Shown here: one piece after another, positions 1 through 4,857 of the stretch
Layout of the letters: every line of letters begins with the position of its first letter
How positions within the stretch are numbered: position 1 is the first letter of the stretch
Assembly: GCA_963588535.1 (NCBI GenBank)
Contig: CAVAII010000120.1
Coordinates: 1 to 8,603 of the forward strand
Origin: Scybalousia_A sp963588535
Lineage (GTDB): Bacteria; Bacteroidota; Bacteroidia; Bacteroidales; P3
Reading direction: 5' to 3'
DNA length: 8,603 bases
The notes under the pieces: generated by a model
The model's input: only the letters and a program-made list of their open reading frames with translations
The model's database searches: none
What the model was told of the DNA's origin: nothing
Made by a program: the position numbers and the translations under genes

Positions 1-78
1 ATCAGTAGTTATTAAAATATTATCAGTACTTATCAAAATATTATCAGTACTTATCAAAATATTATCAGTACTTATTTT
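1..78. repeat. 21-bp tandem repeat, about 3.7 copies
   Basis: Units start at 1, 22, 43 and 64. The units at 22-42 and 43-63 are identical. The unit at 1-21 differs from them at two positions, and the last is partial (64-78). The core of each unit is ATCAGTACTTAT followed by CAAAATATT. The array may continue to the left of the window. The plus frame across the units meets a TAA in the first copy, so it is unlikely to be coding. The second half of the unit (TTATCAAAATA) resembles the half-unit TTATCAGAATA in the array at 190-294, which suggests one repeat family. Confidence 0.9.
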
Positions 79-123
79 GAGAGGGGGTGTAGAAAGGGTG
101 AAAAGGGGGGAGTTTAGAGACAG

Positions 124-189
124 TTAAAGTGAAAAACGAAAAAGGGCGATAGGGAAAATAGAACATTTTTGAGAGAGGGGATTTTGGGG
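124..189 (+). repeat. dispersed intergenic repeat, copy 1
   Basis: This 66-bp segment aligns without gaps to 8538-8603, with 45 of the first 49 positions identical and weaker similarity over the last 17. The best conserved core is AGGGAAAATAGAACATTTTT (151-170). The same core recurs at 369-388. Both full copies lie outside genes and in the same orientation. No transposase, terminal inverted repeat or target duplication is visible, so its nature is unknown. Confidence 0.85.
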
Positions 190-294
190 AGTGGCAAAAC
201 GCTGAAATATTCTGCCAGTTTATCAGAATAAAGTGGCACTTTATCCGAATAATCTGACAGATTATTTTGATAAAACGGCACTTTATTGAGACGT
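190..294. repeat. degenerate 21-bp array of small dyads, 5 units
   Basis: Five contiguous 21-bp units begin at 190, 211, 232, 253 and 274. Each of the last four carries a dyad whose centres are exactly 21 bp apart (215, 236, 257, 278). The dyad at 228-244 is a perfect 8+1+8 (ATAAAGTG / CACTTTAT) and that at 248-266 is a perfect 9+1+9 (AATAATCTG / CAGATTATT). Those at centres 215 and 278 match at 6 of 8 pairs. The arms differ between neighbouring units while the symmetry is kept. The unit at 190-210 is the most decayed. Confidence 0.85.
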
Positions 295-365
295 TATCAA
301 TCAAGGAGTTATAAAGGTAAAAATGAGTGTTCGGAGGTAAAGTGGTTGTTAGTCCAAAAATAGAG

Positions 366-390
366 GATAGGGAAAATAGAACATTTTTGA
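366..390 (+). repeat. dispersed intergenic repeat, copy 2 (core only)
   Basis: Positions 366-390 repeat the core of the element at 148-172 exactly (GATAGGGAAAATAGAACATT and the following TTTGA). Upstream similarity is patchy and needs an indel. Downstream the sequence is unrelated to the other copies and here completes a small inverted repeat, AACATTT-TTG-AAATGTT (380-396), which abuts the terminator at 397-428. Confidence 0.8.
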
Positions 391-396
391 AATGTT

Positions 397-428
397 AAAA
401 AAATGAGGTAACTAAGAAGTTATCTCAT
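397..428 (-). terminator. rho-independent terminator of the DUF1599 gene
   Basis: Read on the minus strand, an 11-bp stem (ATGAGATAACT / AGTTACCTCAT, one G-U pair) with a 4-nt loop is followed by seven T residues (403 down to 397). It lies about 50 bases past the DUF1599 stop codon, in the right orientation. On the plus strand the hairpin is followed only by ATAAGG and then T5, so it works best for the minus-strand gene. Confidence 0.8.
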
Positions 429-475
429 ATAAGGTTTTTAAGAAAATGAAGTAAGGGGAGAGAGGGTGAAAAACA

Positions 476-1024
476 TTAACTCTCTTTATCTTCACTCAAG
501 CGAATCAAACAAAATATTGCGTAGTTGATAATATCCGAATAATTAGCCTCAACACCTTCCGAGACAAGTGTTTTGCCCTTGTTGTCTTCTATTTGTTTAA
601 GGCGGAGAATCTTTTGCAAAATCAAATCAGTCATACTACTTGTACGCATATCTCGCCAAGCCTCGCCGTAGTCGTGGTTCTTTTTTAACATCAAATCTTT
701 GGTCTGTGTGGCATATTTATCATACATCTCCTCAACTTTTGAGTACGATAACTCAATATTATAATCCTCTCCAAGTTCGCATTGTATTAACGCCATAAGA
801 CCATAATTGATGATGGCAACAAATTCGTTCTCTGATTTTTCGCCTACTAAATTGACCCCACTTTCTTGAATGGAACGGATTCTTTTTGCTTTGATAAATA
901 TTTGGTCAGTAAGAGATTCCAAACGTAGTATTCTCCATGAAGTGCCATAATCTTGCATCTTCTTAATGAATAAATCTCTACATTTTTTTATAATATTATC
1001 GTATTGAATAGATGTATTTGCCAT
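476..1024 (-). CDS. DUF1599 (Nmad1-type) protein, two tandem repeats
   Basis: A 182-residue protein made of two similar halves. The first carries DYGTSWR (25-31), ESLTD (36-40) and FVAIINYGLMALI (68-80). The second carries DYGEAWR (118-124), SSMTD (129-133) and YSDIINYAIFCLI (162-174). This duplicated DYG-x-x-WR ... TD ... INY pattern is the DUF1599 family, which Pfam, as I recall, names nucleotide modification associated domain 1. No enzymatic activity is established that I know of. It is predicted soluble, with no signal peptide. I chose the ATG at 1024 because homology begins shortly after it and a matching promoter lies at 1081-1113. An upstream ATG at 1123 would lie upstream of that promoter. 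Its divergent placement beside folP-cdaA is, as I recall, common in Bacteroidota. Confidence 0.87.
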   Translation of the reverse strand: MANTSIQYDNIIKKCRDLFIKKMQDYGTSWRILRLESLTDQIFIKAKRIRSIQESGVNLVGEKSENEFVAIINYGLMALIQCELGEDYNIELSYSKVEEMYDKYATQTKDLMLKKNHDYGEAWRDMRTSSMTDLILQKILRLKQIEDNKGKTLVSEGVEANYSDIINYAIFCLIRLSEDKES

Positions 1025-1032
1025 AAAAGTAT

Positions 1033-1040
1033 TATTTTTG
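1033..1040 (+). promoter_or_regulatory. candidate -7 element for folP
   Basis: TATTTTTG fits the Bacteroidota -7 consensus TAnnTTTG and lies 26 bases before the folP ATG. I see no TTTG or TTG at the usual 19-21 base spacing upstream, so the promoter is only half supported. The 16 bases 1036-1051 (TTTTGCACAAAATTTC) recur exactly at the promoter of the acetyltransferase gene on the other strand (3289-3304). Confidence 0.4.
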
Positions 1041-1066
1041 CACAAAATTTCAAAACTTATAAAAGT

Positions 1067-1939
1067 ATGTTTTCGAATTGCAAAGATACGAATTTTTCGG
1101 TTGCTAAGACAATTTTGATTCAAAAAAAGTTGTACTGCTTAGACACTCCCAAGGTAATGGGGATTGTTAATCTTACCGACGATTCTTTTTTTGATGGAGG
1201 CAAATACAATACTTTGGATAACGCTATTAGAAGGGTAGAACAGATTGTTAGTGAGGGTGTTGATATAATAGACTTAGGTGCATGCTCTACTCGTCCGGGT
1301 GCTACGTTGGTTAGTAAGCAAGAGGAGGTAGCAAGGCTTAAACCGGTCTTAAAGGAGGTAAAGAAACGCTATCCTGAGGTGCCTGTAAGTGTGGATACAG
1401 TCTGGGGAGATGTAGTAGCGGCTTTGGCAGAGGAAGGTTTGGATATTGTAAATGATATCTCGGGCGGGCAATTCGATGATACACTGTTTGATATGGTGGC
1501 GAAATATCATCTACCTTATATATTAATGCACACGAATACGACTCCGGACAAGATGCAAAAGGAGATACATTACGATAACTTGTCTTTGGATATGTGTAAG
1601 TATTTCTCGCAGAAAATTAGTGTCTTACAAGACAAAGGCGTTGAGGATATTATCTTAGATTTGGGCTTTGGATTTGGTAAGACTATGGAGATGAATTATT
1701 ATTTACTATCTCATCAGAAGGATTTTTCGTTGTTCTCTTTGCCGATACTGACGGGTATTTCAAGGAAGAGTATGATATACAAACCGCTTGGGATTACTCC
1801 GCAAGATGCACTATGTGGGACAACGTTTTTGCATGCTTTTGCGTTAGAGAATGGGGCAGATATATTAAGGGTGCATGATGTTAAGGTGGCAAAAGATTGT
1901 ATTAAATTATTTGAAATATATAAAAATAACTCATTATGA
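1067..1939 (+). CDS. folP: dihydropteroate synthase
   Basis: Condenses p-aminobenzoate with the pterin pyrophosphate to give dihydropteroate in folate synthesis, in the cytoplasm. The 290-residue product shows the DHPS TIM-barrel motifs in order: VMGIVNLTDDSFFDGG (30-45), DLGACSTRPGA, SVDT, NDISGG, a Met-His on the central strand, DLGFGFGKT, GISRKS and RVHDV. The usual proline of the NVTPDSF loop is replaced by Asp38, while the following Asp-Ser-Phe is kept. The start is uncertain. ATG 1067 gives an N-terminus somewhat longer than usual, with low-complexity residues 1-16, and a TTG at 1115 would give a typical 274 residues. The ATG at 1004 is unlikely, since it overlaps the divergent gene. 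The stop overlaps the cdaA start (ATGA), so the two genes should be translated together. Confidence 0.93.
   Translation: MFSNCKDTNFSVAKTILIQKKLYCLDTPKVMGIVNLTDDSFFDGGKYNTLDNAIRRVEQIVSEGVDIIDLGACSTRPGATLVSKQEEVARLKPVLKEVKKRYPEVPVSVDTVWGDVVAALAEEGLDIVNDISGGQFDDTLFDMVAKYHLPYILMHTNTTPDKMQKEIHYDNLSLDMCKYFSQKISVLQDKGVEDIILDLGFGFGKTMEMNYYLLSHQKDFSLFSLPILTGISRKSMIYKPLGITPQDALCGTTFLHAFALENGADILRVHDVKVAKDCIKLFEIYKNNSL
1081..1113 (-). promoter_or_regulatory. promoter of the DUF1599 gene
   Basis: Reading the minus strand, ATTG (1113-1110), a 21-base spacer and TATCTTTG (1088-1081) match the Bacteroidota pattern TTG / TAnnTTTG. Transcription would begin near 1075, leaving a leader of about 50 bases. The elements lie inside the first codons annotated for folP, so the two divergent transcription units overlap. 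Confidence 0.6.
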
Positions 1940-2763
1940 TACTATTAGATATAGCACAGAGTCTTCCGTCTTTTACGTTGATAGATTTTATTGACGTATT
2001 CTTAGTTGCGTTGTTGTTGTTCTTTATTTTCAAGATGATAAAGGGAACTAATGCGATAAGTATCGTTGTTGGTTTCTTTATCTTGTATGTTATTTGGAAA
2101 ATAGTTAATGTCTTGGGAATGCGAATAATGAGTGAGATATTAGGACAGTTTATCTCACTTGGATTGATGGCCTTGATAGTTATTTTCCAACCGGAGATAA
2201 GGAGGTTTTTGGTTGTTATTGGTTCGAGGTTGTTTGAGCAGAAGGGGAAGAAATTCTTTTTCTGGAAGACGGTTAATAAGACTGAGAATCTAAATGTTAA
2301 TGCTATTGTTCAGGCTTGTACGCACCTCTCGCAGAGTTATACAGGGGCGTTGATGATATTTTGCAATGCTAACAAATTGGAGGCTATTGTTCAGACGGGA
2401 GAAGTCTTTAAGAGTGAGTTATCAAGCCAACTTATTGAGACTATATTCTTTAAGAACACTCCTTTGCACGATGGGGCGTTGATAATAGATGGTGGAATGA
2501 TACGTGCAGCAAGGTGTATCTTGCCTGTATCACACGCTACTAATATACCTTTGTCTATGGGTCTAAGGCATCGTTCGGCTTTGGGAATAACGGAGAATAC
2601 GGACGCTATTGCTGTGGTTGTCTCCGAGCAGACAGGACAGATCTCCATAGCAGAAGGAGGGCTTATAAGACAAGGTATAACGACTACGTATTTGCAATCA
2701 TTCTTGGAAAGGAAGTTTAATAGTCCAAAGATAGAGACGACAGATAATGTAGCAAAGAAATAA
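1936..2763 (+). CDS. cdaA: diadenylate cyclase, CdaA type (c-di-AMP synthase)
   Basis: Makes cyclic di-AMP from two ATP at the inner membrane. The 275-residue protein begins with three hydrophobic segments (about 17-34, 39-60 and 67-85), followed by a DAC (DisA_N) catalytic domain (about 100-250). The two signature motifs are intact: DGA at 179-181 within LHDGALIIDGG, and RHR at 211-213 within RHRSALG. Length and layout match CdaA (also called DacA or YbbP) rather than DisA. Its start overlaps the folP stop by 4 bases. In Firmicutes cdaA sits with cdaR and glmM, whereas here the partner is folP, an arrangement I recall as common in Bacteroidota. The gene converges with the acetyltransferase gene 9 bases away, with no separate plus-strand terminator visible. 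Confidence 0.95.
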   Translation: MILLDIAQSLPSFTLIDFIDVFLVALLLFFIFKMIKGTNAISIVVGFFILYVIWKIVNVLGMRIMSEILGQFISLGLMALIVIFQPEIRRFLVVIGSRLFEQKGKKFFFWKTVNKTENLNVNAIVQACTHLSQSYTGALMIFCNANKLEAIVQTGEVFKSELSSQLIETIFFKNTPLHDGALIIDGGMIRAARCILPVSHATNIPLSMGLRHRSALGITENTDAIAVVVSEQTGQISIAEGGLIRQGITTTYLQSFLERKFNSPKIETTDNVAKK

Positions 2764-2794
2764 AAAAGGCTATCAATCGAATATTTTCTGATAG
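2762..2794 (-). terminator. possible terminator of the acetyltransferase gene
   Basis: On the minus strand CTATCA (2794-2789) can pair with TGATAG (2775-2770) across a 13-base loop, followed by CC and six T residues (2767-2762). The stem is only 6 bp and begins inside the last codons, so it is a weak candidate. Confidence 0.4.
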
Positions 2795-3279
2795 AAATTA
2801 ACGTTGTAGTACTTATTTCTGTGCTTTATGTAGTCTTTTAGTGTTGCCGTAAGGGCGTAATTAGAAGAGAAGAATAGATTGTTGGAGGCTTTGTTTGGCT
2901 CACTTACAAAGGCGTATAGTTGGTGCATAGATAATATATTGTAGGCGTAGTCTTCTAATTTCTGTAGGGCTTGTTTGGCAAAGCCGTTACCTCTATATTC
3001 TTTGGCTAAATATATACCTATGGCACTTTTTTGATTAATAAAATCCATATCATATAAATCTATACAGCCTATTGCGGTGTTGTTTAGGTCAATCATTAGA
3101 CGCAGTTGTTCGGTTTTGGTAATATCTGTGTTTTGAATACTAAGTACATATTCTTCTATTGTACACAAAGGAAGGAAACGTTTTGCTATGCCGACAGAGA
3201 GGCTATCCATATCATTTTCATAGATATACAATTTGGCGATATCTTCTTGTTCTACTGCTCTTAAAGTTATAGTATCCAT
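2773..3279 (-). CDS. GNAT-family N-acetyltransferase
   Basis: A 168-residue protein of the GNAT fold, expected to move an acetyl group from acetyl-CoA to an amine. The substrate cannot be read from the sequence. It opens with TITLRAVEQEDIAKLYIYEN (3-22), typical of RimJ/RimL-like acetyltransferases. The acetyl-CoA pyrophosphate loop is EYRGNGFAKQAL (94-105), with the R-G-x-G core, and the SEPNKASNNLFFSSNY segment (126-141) matches the C-terminal GNAT motif in which an Asn-rich helix precedes the last strand. I chose ATG 3279 because the promoter -7 element is at 3307-3300, whereas the longer form from 3327 would start upstream of the transcription start. It is divergent from ptb and convergent with cdaA, and I see no functional link to either. 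Confidence 0.87.
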   Translation of the reverse strand: MDTITLRAVEQEDIAKLYIYENDMDSLSVGIAKRFLPLCTIEEYVLSIQNTDITKTEQLRLMIDLNNTAIGCIDLYDMDFINQKSAIGIYLAKEYRGNGFAKQALQKLEDYAYNILSMHQLYAFVSEPNKASNNLFFSSNYALTATLKDYIKHRNKYYNVNFYQKIFD

Positions 3280-3299
3280 AATATTATAGAAATTTTGTG

Positions 3300-3333
3300 C
3301 AAAATTAATATATTTTTTTATTGTCATATCAAT
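3300..3333 (-). promoter_or_regulatory. promoter of the acetyltransferase gene
   Basis: On the minus strand ATTG (3333-3330), a 22-base spacer and TAATTTTG (3307-3300) fit the Bacteroidota promoter pattern. The -7 element overlaps a short dyad, AATTTTG-TG-CAAAATT (3291-3306 on the plus strand). The predicted transcription start is near 3293, about 14 bases before the ATG, which supports the short start. Confidence 0.6.
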
Positions 3334-3350
3334 AAATTGAAGTATTTTTG
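3320..3350 (+). promoter_or_regulatory. promoter of ptb
   Basis: ATTG (3320-3323), a 19-base spacer and TATTTTTG (3343-3350) match the Bacteroidota -33/-7 consensus. Transcription would start near 3357, giving a leader of about 44 bases with no clear Shine-Dalgarno. The -33 element interleaves with the divergent promoter at 3300-3333, so the two polymerases probably compete for this short region. Confidence 0.7.
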
Positions 3351-3400
3351 CAAAACGATTTTTAAGAGTTTTTTAAACAGAGAAATAGCAAAATAAAGTA

Positions 3401-4306
3401 ATGAAAAAACTATCAGAAATAATAGCAGCAGCAGAGGCAAAAGGTAAGAAAACACTTGTTGCTGCCTACGCAAACGACGCTCACACATTAGGAGCAACAT
3501 CAAAAGCCATAGATGAAGGTATAGTAGACGTTATATTAGTTGGTGATAAAGCCACTATCGAGGCTACTTGCAAACAAGAAGGTATAGACATCAATAAGTA
3601 CAAAGAGATTGTACAAGAGGCAGACGAGGCAACAGCAGCAAAGAAAGCCGTTAGTTTAATTAACGAAGGTAAGGGTCAAATACTTATGAAAGGTCTTTGC
3701 TCTACTGATAAATACATGCGTGCTATCTTGAACAAAGAGAATGGTTTGATGCCAGCAGGCAAACCGGTGTTATCTCACGTATCTGTTTTCGAGGTTCCTG
3801 CATATCATAAATTGTTGATAACTTCGGACGTTGCCGTAATACCAGCACCAGATTTCAAACAAAAGAAAGCAATAGTTAGTTACGTTATAAATACTGCACA
3901 TTCTCTTGGAATAGAGTGTCCAAAGGTTGCTATGATTGCCGCTACAGAGCAGATGTTAGAGGGAATGCAAGCATGCGTTGATGCAGCGTTGATAACAATG
4001 ATGAACCGTAGAGGTCAGATCAAAGGTGCTATCGTTGACGGACCATTGGCTATGGACGTAGCAATAGACAAAGAGTCTGCACAGATTAAGAAGATTAATA
4101 GCGAAGTAGCAGGTGATGCAGATTGTTTAGTATGGCCAGCAATAGAGCCAGGTAATGTATTCTACAAGACAGCAACTAAGTTTGCAGGTGCAGAGTTAGC
4201 AGCAATGGTAGTAGGTGCAAAAGTACCTTGTATCTTATCTTCAAGAGGAGACTCTATTCAAACTAAGACTTATTCAATAGCATTGGCTTGTTTGAACGTT
4301 AAATAA
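3401..4306 (+). CDS. ptb: phosphate butyryltransferase
   Basis: Converts butyryl-CoA and phosphate to butyryl phosphate and CoA. With butyrate kinase this yields ATP at the end of butyrate fermentation, in the cytoplasm. The 301-residue length is typical of Ptb and shorter than most Pta enzymes. Family-like segments include VDVILVGDKATIEATCKQEG near the N-terminus, GQILMKGLCSTDKYMRAILN in the middle, then LSHVSVFEVP, SDVAVIPAPDF, GAIVDGPLAMDVA and, near the C-terminus, LVWPAIEPGNVFYKT. Its specificity among acyl groups cannot be told from sequence. It appears monocistronic, with its own promoter and a strong terminator at 4329-4379. No butyrate kinase gene (buk) is next to it, unlike in many clostridia. 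Sharing a neighbourhood with kamDE fits lysine fermentation to butyrate. Confidence 0.92.
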   Translation: MKKLSEIIAAAEAKGKKTLVAAYANDAHTLGATSKAIDEGIVDVILVGDKATIEATCKQEGIDINKYKEIVQEADEATAAKKAVSLINEGKGQILMKGLCSTDKYMRAILNKENGLMPAGKPVLSHVSVFEVPAYHKLLITSDVAVIPAPDFKQKKAIVSYVINTAHSLGIECPKVAMIAATEQMLEGMQACVDAALITMMNRRGQIKGAIVDGPLAMDVAIDKESAQIKKINSEVAGDADCLVWPAIEPGNVFYKTATKFAGAELAAMVVGAKVPCILSSRGDSIQTKTYSIALACLNVK

Positions 4307-4328
4307 TAACAAAACAAAGATAAGTAAG

Positions 4329-4379
4329 GAATGTGTATGTATTAAGGAGGTTCTTTAAGGCATATACATTCTTTTTTTT
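4329..4379 (+). terminator. rho-independent terminator after ptb
   Basis: The 11-bp stem GAATGTGTATG (4329-4339) / CATATACATTC (4361-4371) has one G-U pair and is followed by eight T residues (4372-4379). Partial inner pairing (TTAAG with CTTTAA) can extend the hairpin. It separates ptb from the PAS gene. Confidence 0.87.
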
Positions 4380-4380
4380 A

Positions 4381-4398
4381 TTGCAATTATAGTTGCAA
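4381..4398. promoter_or_regulatory. TTGCAA dyad and weak -7 element before the PAS gene
   Basis: Two TTGCAA hexamers (4381-4386 and 4393-4398), each self-palindromic, flank TTATAG and so form an 18-bp dyad. The overlapping TATAGTTG (4388-4395) departs from TAnnTTTG at one base, and no -33 element is seen at the right spacing. It lies 20 bases before the PAS gene start, so it may be a promoter with an operator. The evidence is thin. Confidence 0.3.
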
Positions 4399-4418
4399 AT
4401 AATAAAAATCATAGAAAA

Positions 4419-4775
4419 ATGGATAACTGGGCAGAAGGTTTGAGCGAGGTTGCTATCACCGTAACGGACGAAAATGGTAAGTTTATAGATATGAACAAAT
4501 GTTCTAAGATAGTTAACCTAAAAGATACTTCTAAGACTGTTGTAGGTAAGGATATTAGTGAGTGCCATACACAGAGAAGTAATGATATTATCAAACATAT
4601 AGTAGAGAGTCGCACCCCTAATGTGTATACTATCACCAAAAAGGGTAGAAAGAAACTAATCTATCAATCTCCATGGTTCAAAGAGGATAATAGTTTCGGT
4701 GGATTGGTGGAGATTTCTATTTTCTTACCTGATAATATTCCTCATTTCGATAGAGATGCTAAGAAAGAGGAATAG
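4419..4775 (+). CDS. single-domain PAS protein
   Basis: A 118-residue protein that consists almost wholly of one PAS domain, with no output domain, no membrane segment and no signal peptide. AITVTDENGKFIDMNKCSK (12-30) is the usual PAS opening, in which a strand, a turn and a strand lead to the M-N-x-x helix. GKDISECHTQRSNDIIKHIV (43-62) corresponds to the G-x-x-x-x-x-C-H segment seen in PAS domains of the DUF438-linked type. KKLIYQSPWFKE and GGLVEISIFLP form the last strands. The ligand is unknown. Cys49-His50 could bind heme or metal, but that is only a guess. There is no terminator before the radical SAM gene 82 bases downstream, so the two are probably co-transcribed. It could be a small-molecule sensor acting through a partner protein. 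Confidence 0.8.
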   Translation: MDNWAEGLSEVAITVTDENGKFIDMNKCSKIVNLKDTSKTVVGKDISECHTQRSNDIIKHIVESRTPNVYTITKKGRKKLIYQSPWFKEDNSFGGLVEISIFLPDNIPHFDRDAKKEE

Positions 4776-4857
4776 TAGGAGAGATGATAGGAGAAAAGAA
4801 TTGATAGATAAGAGAGTAGAGAGTTTAAGTAAAGTAGTTTAGTAGCAAGGTAGGAAT

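Larger units (their letters stand above)
1..475. other. gene-free repeat-rich intergenic region
   Basis: No credible gene lies in the first 475 bases. The stretch holds a 21-bp tandem repeat (1-78), a plus-strand purine-rich block with G runs (83-87, 96-98, 105-110), a dispersed repeat (124-189), a degenerate 21-bp dyad array (190-294), a second dispersed repeat core (366-390) and a minus-strand terminator (397-428). I see nothing recognisable in 295-365 or 429-475. A 79-codon minus-strand reading frame (65-304) runs through the repeats. Its seven-residue periodicity simply follows from the 21-bp unit, so I do not treat it as a gene. Confidence 0.75.

Noticed and set aside
83..110. G-quadruplex from the G runs at 83-87, 96-98 and 105-110
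   Set aside because: There are only three separate runs, the last would have to be split, and the loops are 8 and 6 bases, so support is marginal.
1..294. CRISPR array
   Set aside because: The 21-bp units are contiguous, with no unique spacers of 25-40 bases, and no cas genes are present.
65..304. 79-codon minus-strand reading frame with a seven-residue periodicity (I-K-C-x-F-I-x)
   Set aside because: The periodicity follows from the 21-bp DNA repeat, the frame runs on through the dispersed repeat, and no promoter or ribosome site is seen. DNA dyads explain the region better.
1025..1123. N-terminal extension of the DUF1599 protein to ATG 1123
   Set aside because: The added 33 residues have no family similarity and would start upstream of the predicted promoter, overlapping folP.
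4409..4639. 76-codon minus-strand reading frame opposite the PAS gene
   Set aside because: It is antisense to a recognisable PAS domain and has no homology or promoter of its own.
4776..4857. Hidden small gene or RNA between the PAS and radical SAM genes
   Set aside because: The 82 bases are purine-rich with GATAGGAGA-like simple sequence and show no hairpin, start codon with a ribosome site, or terminator.
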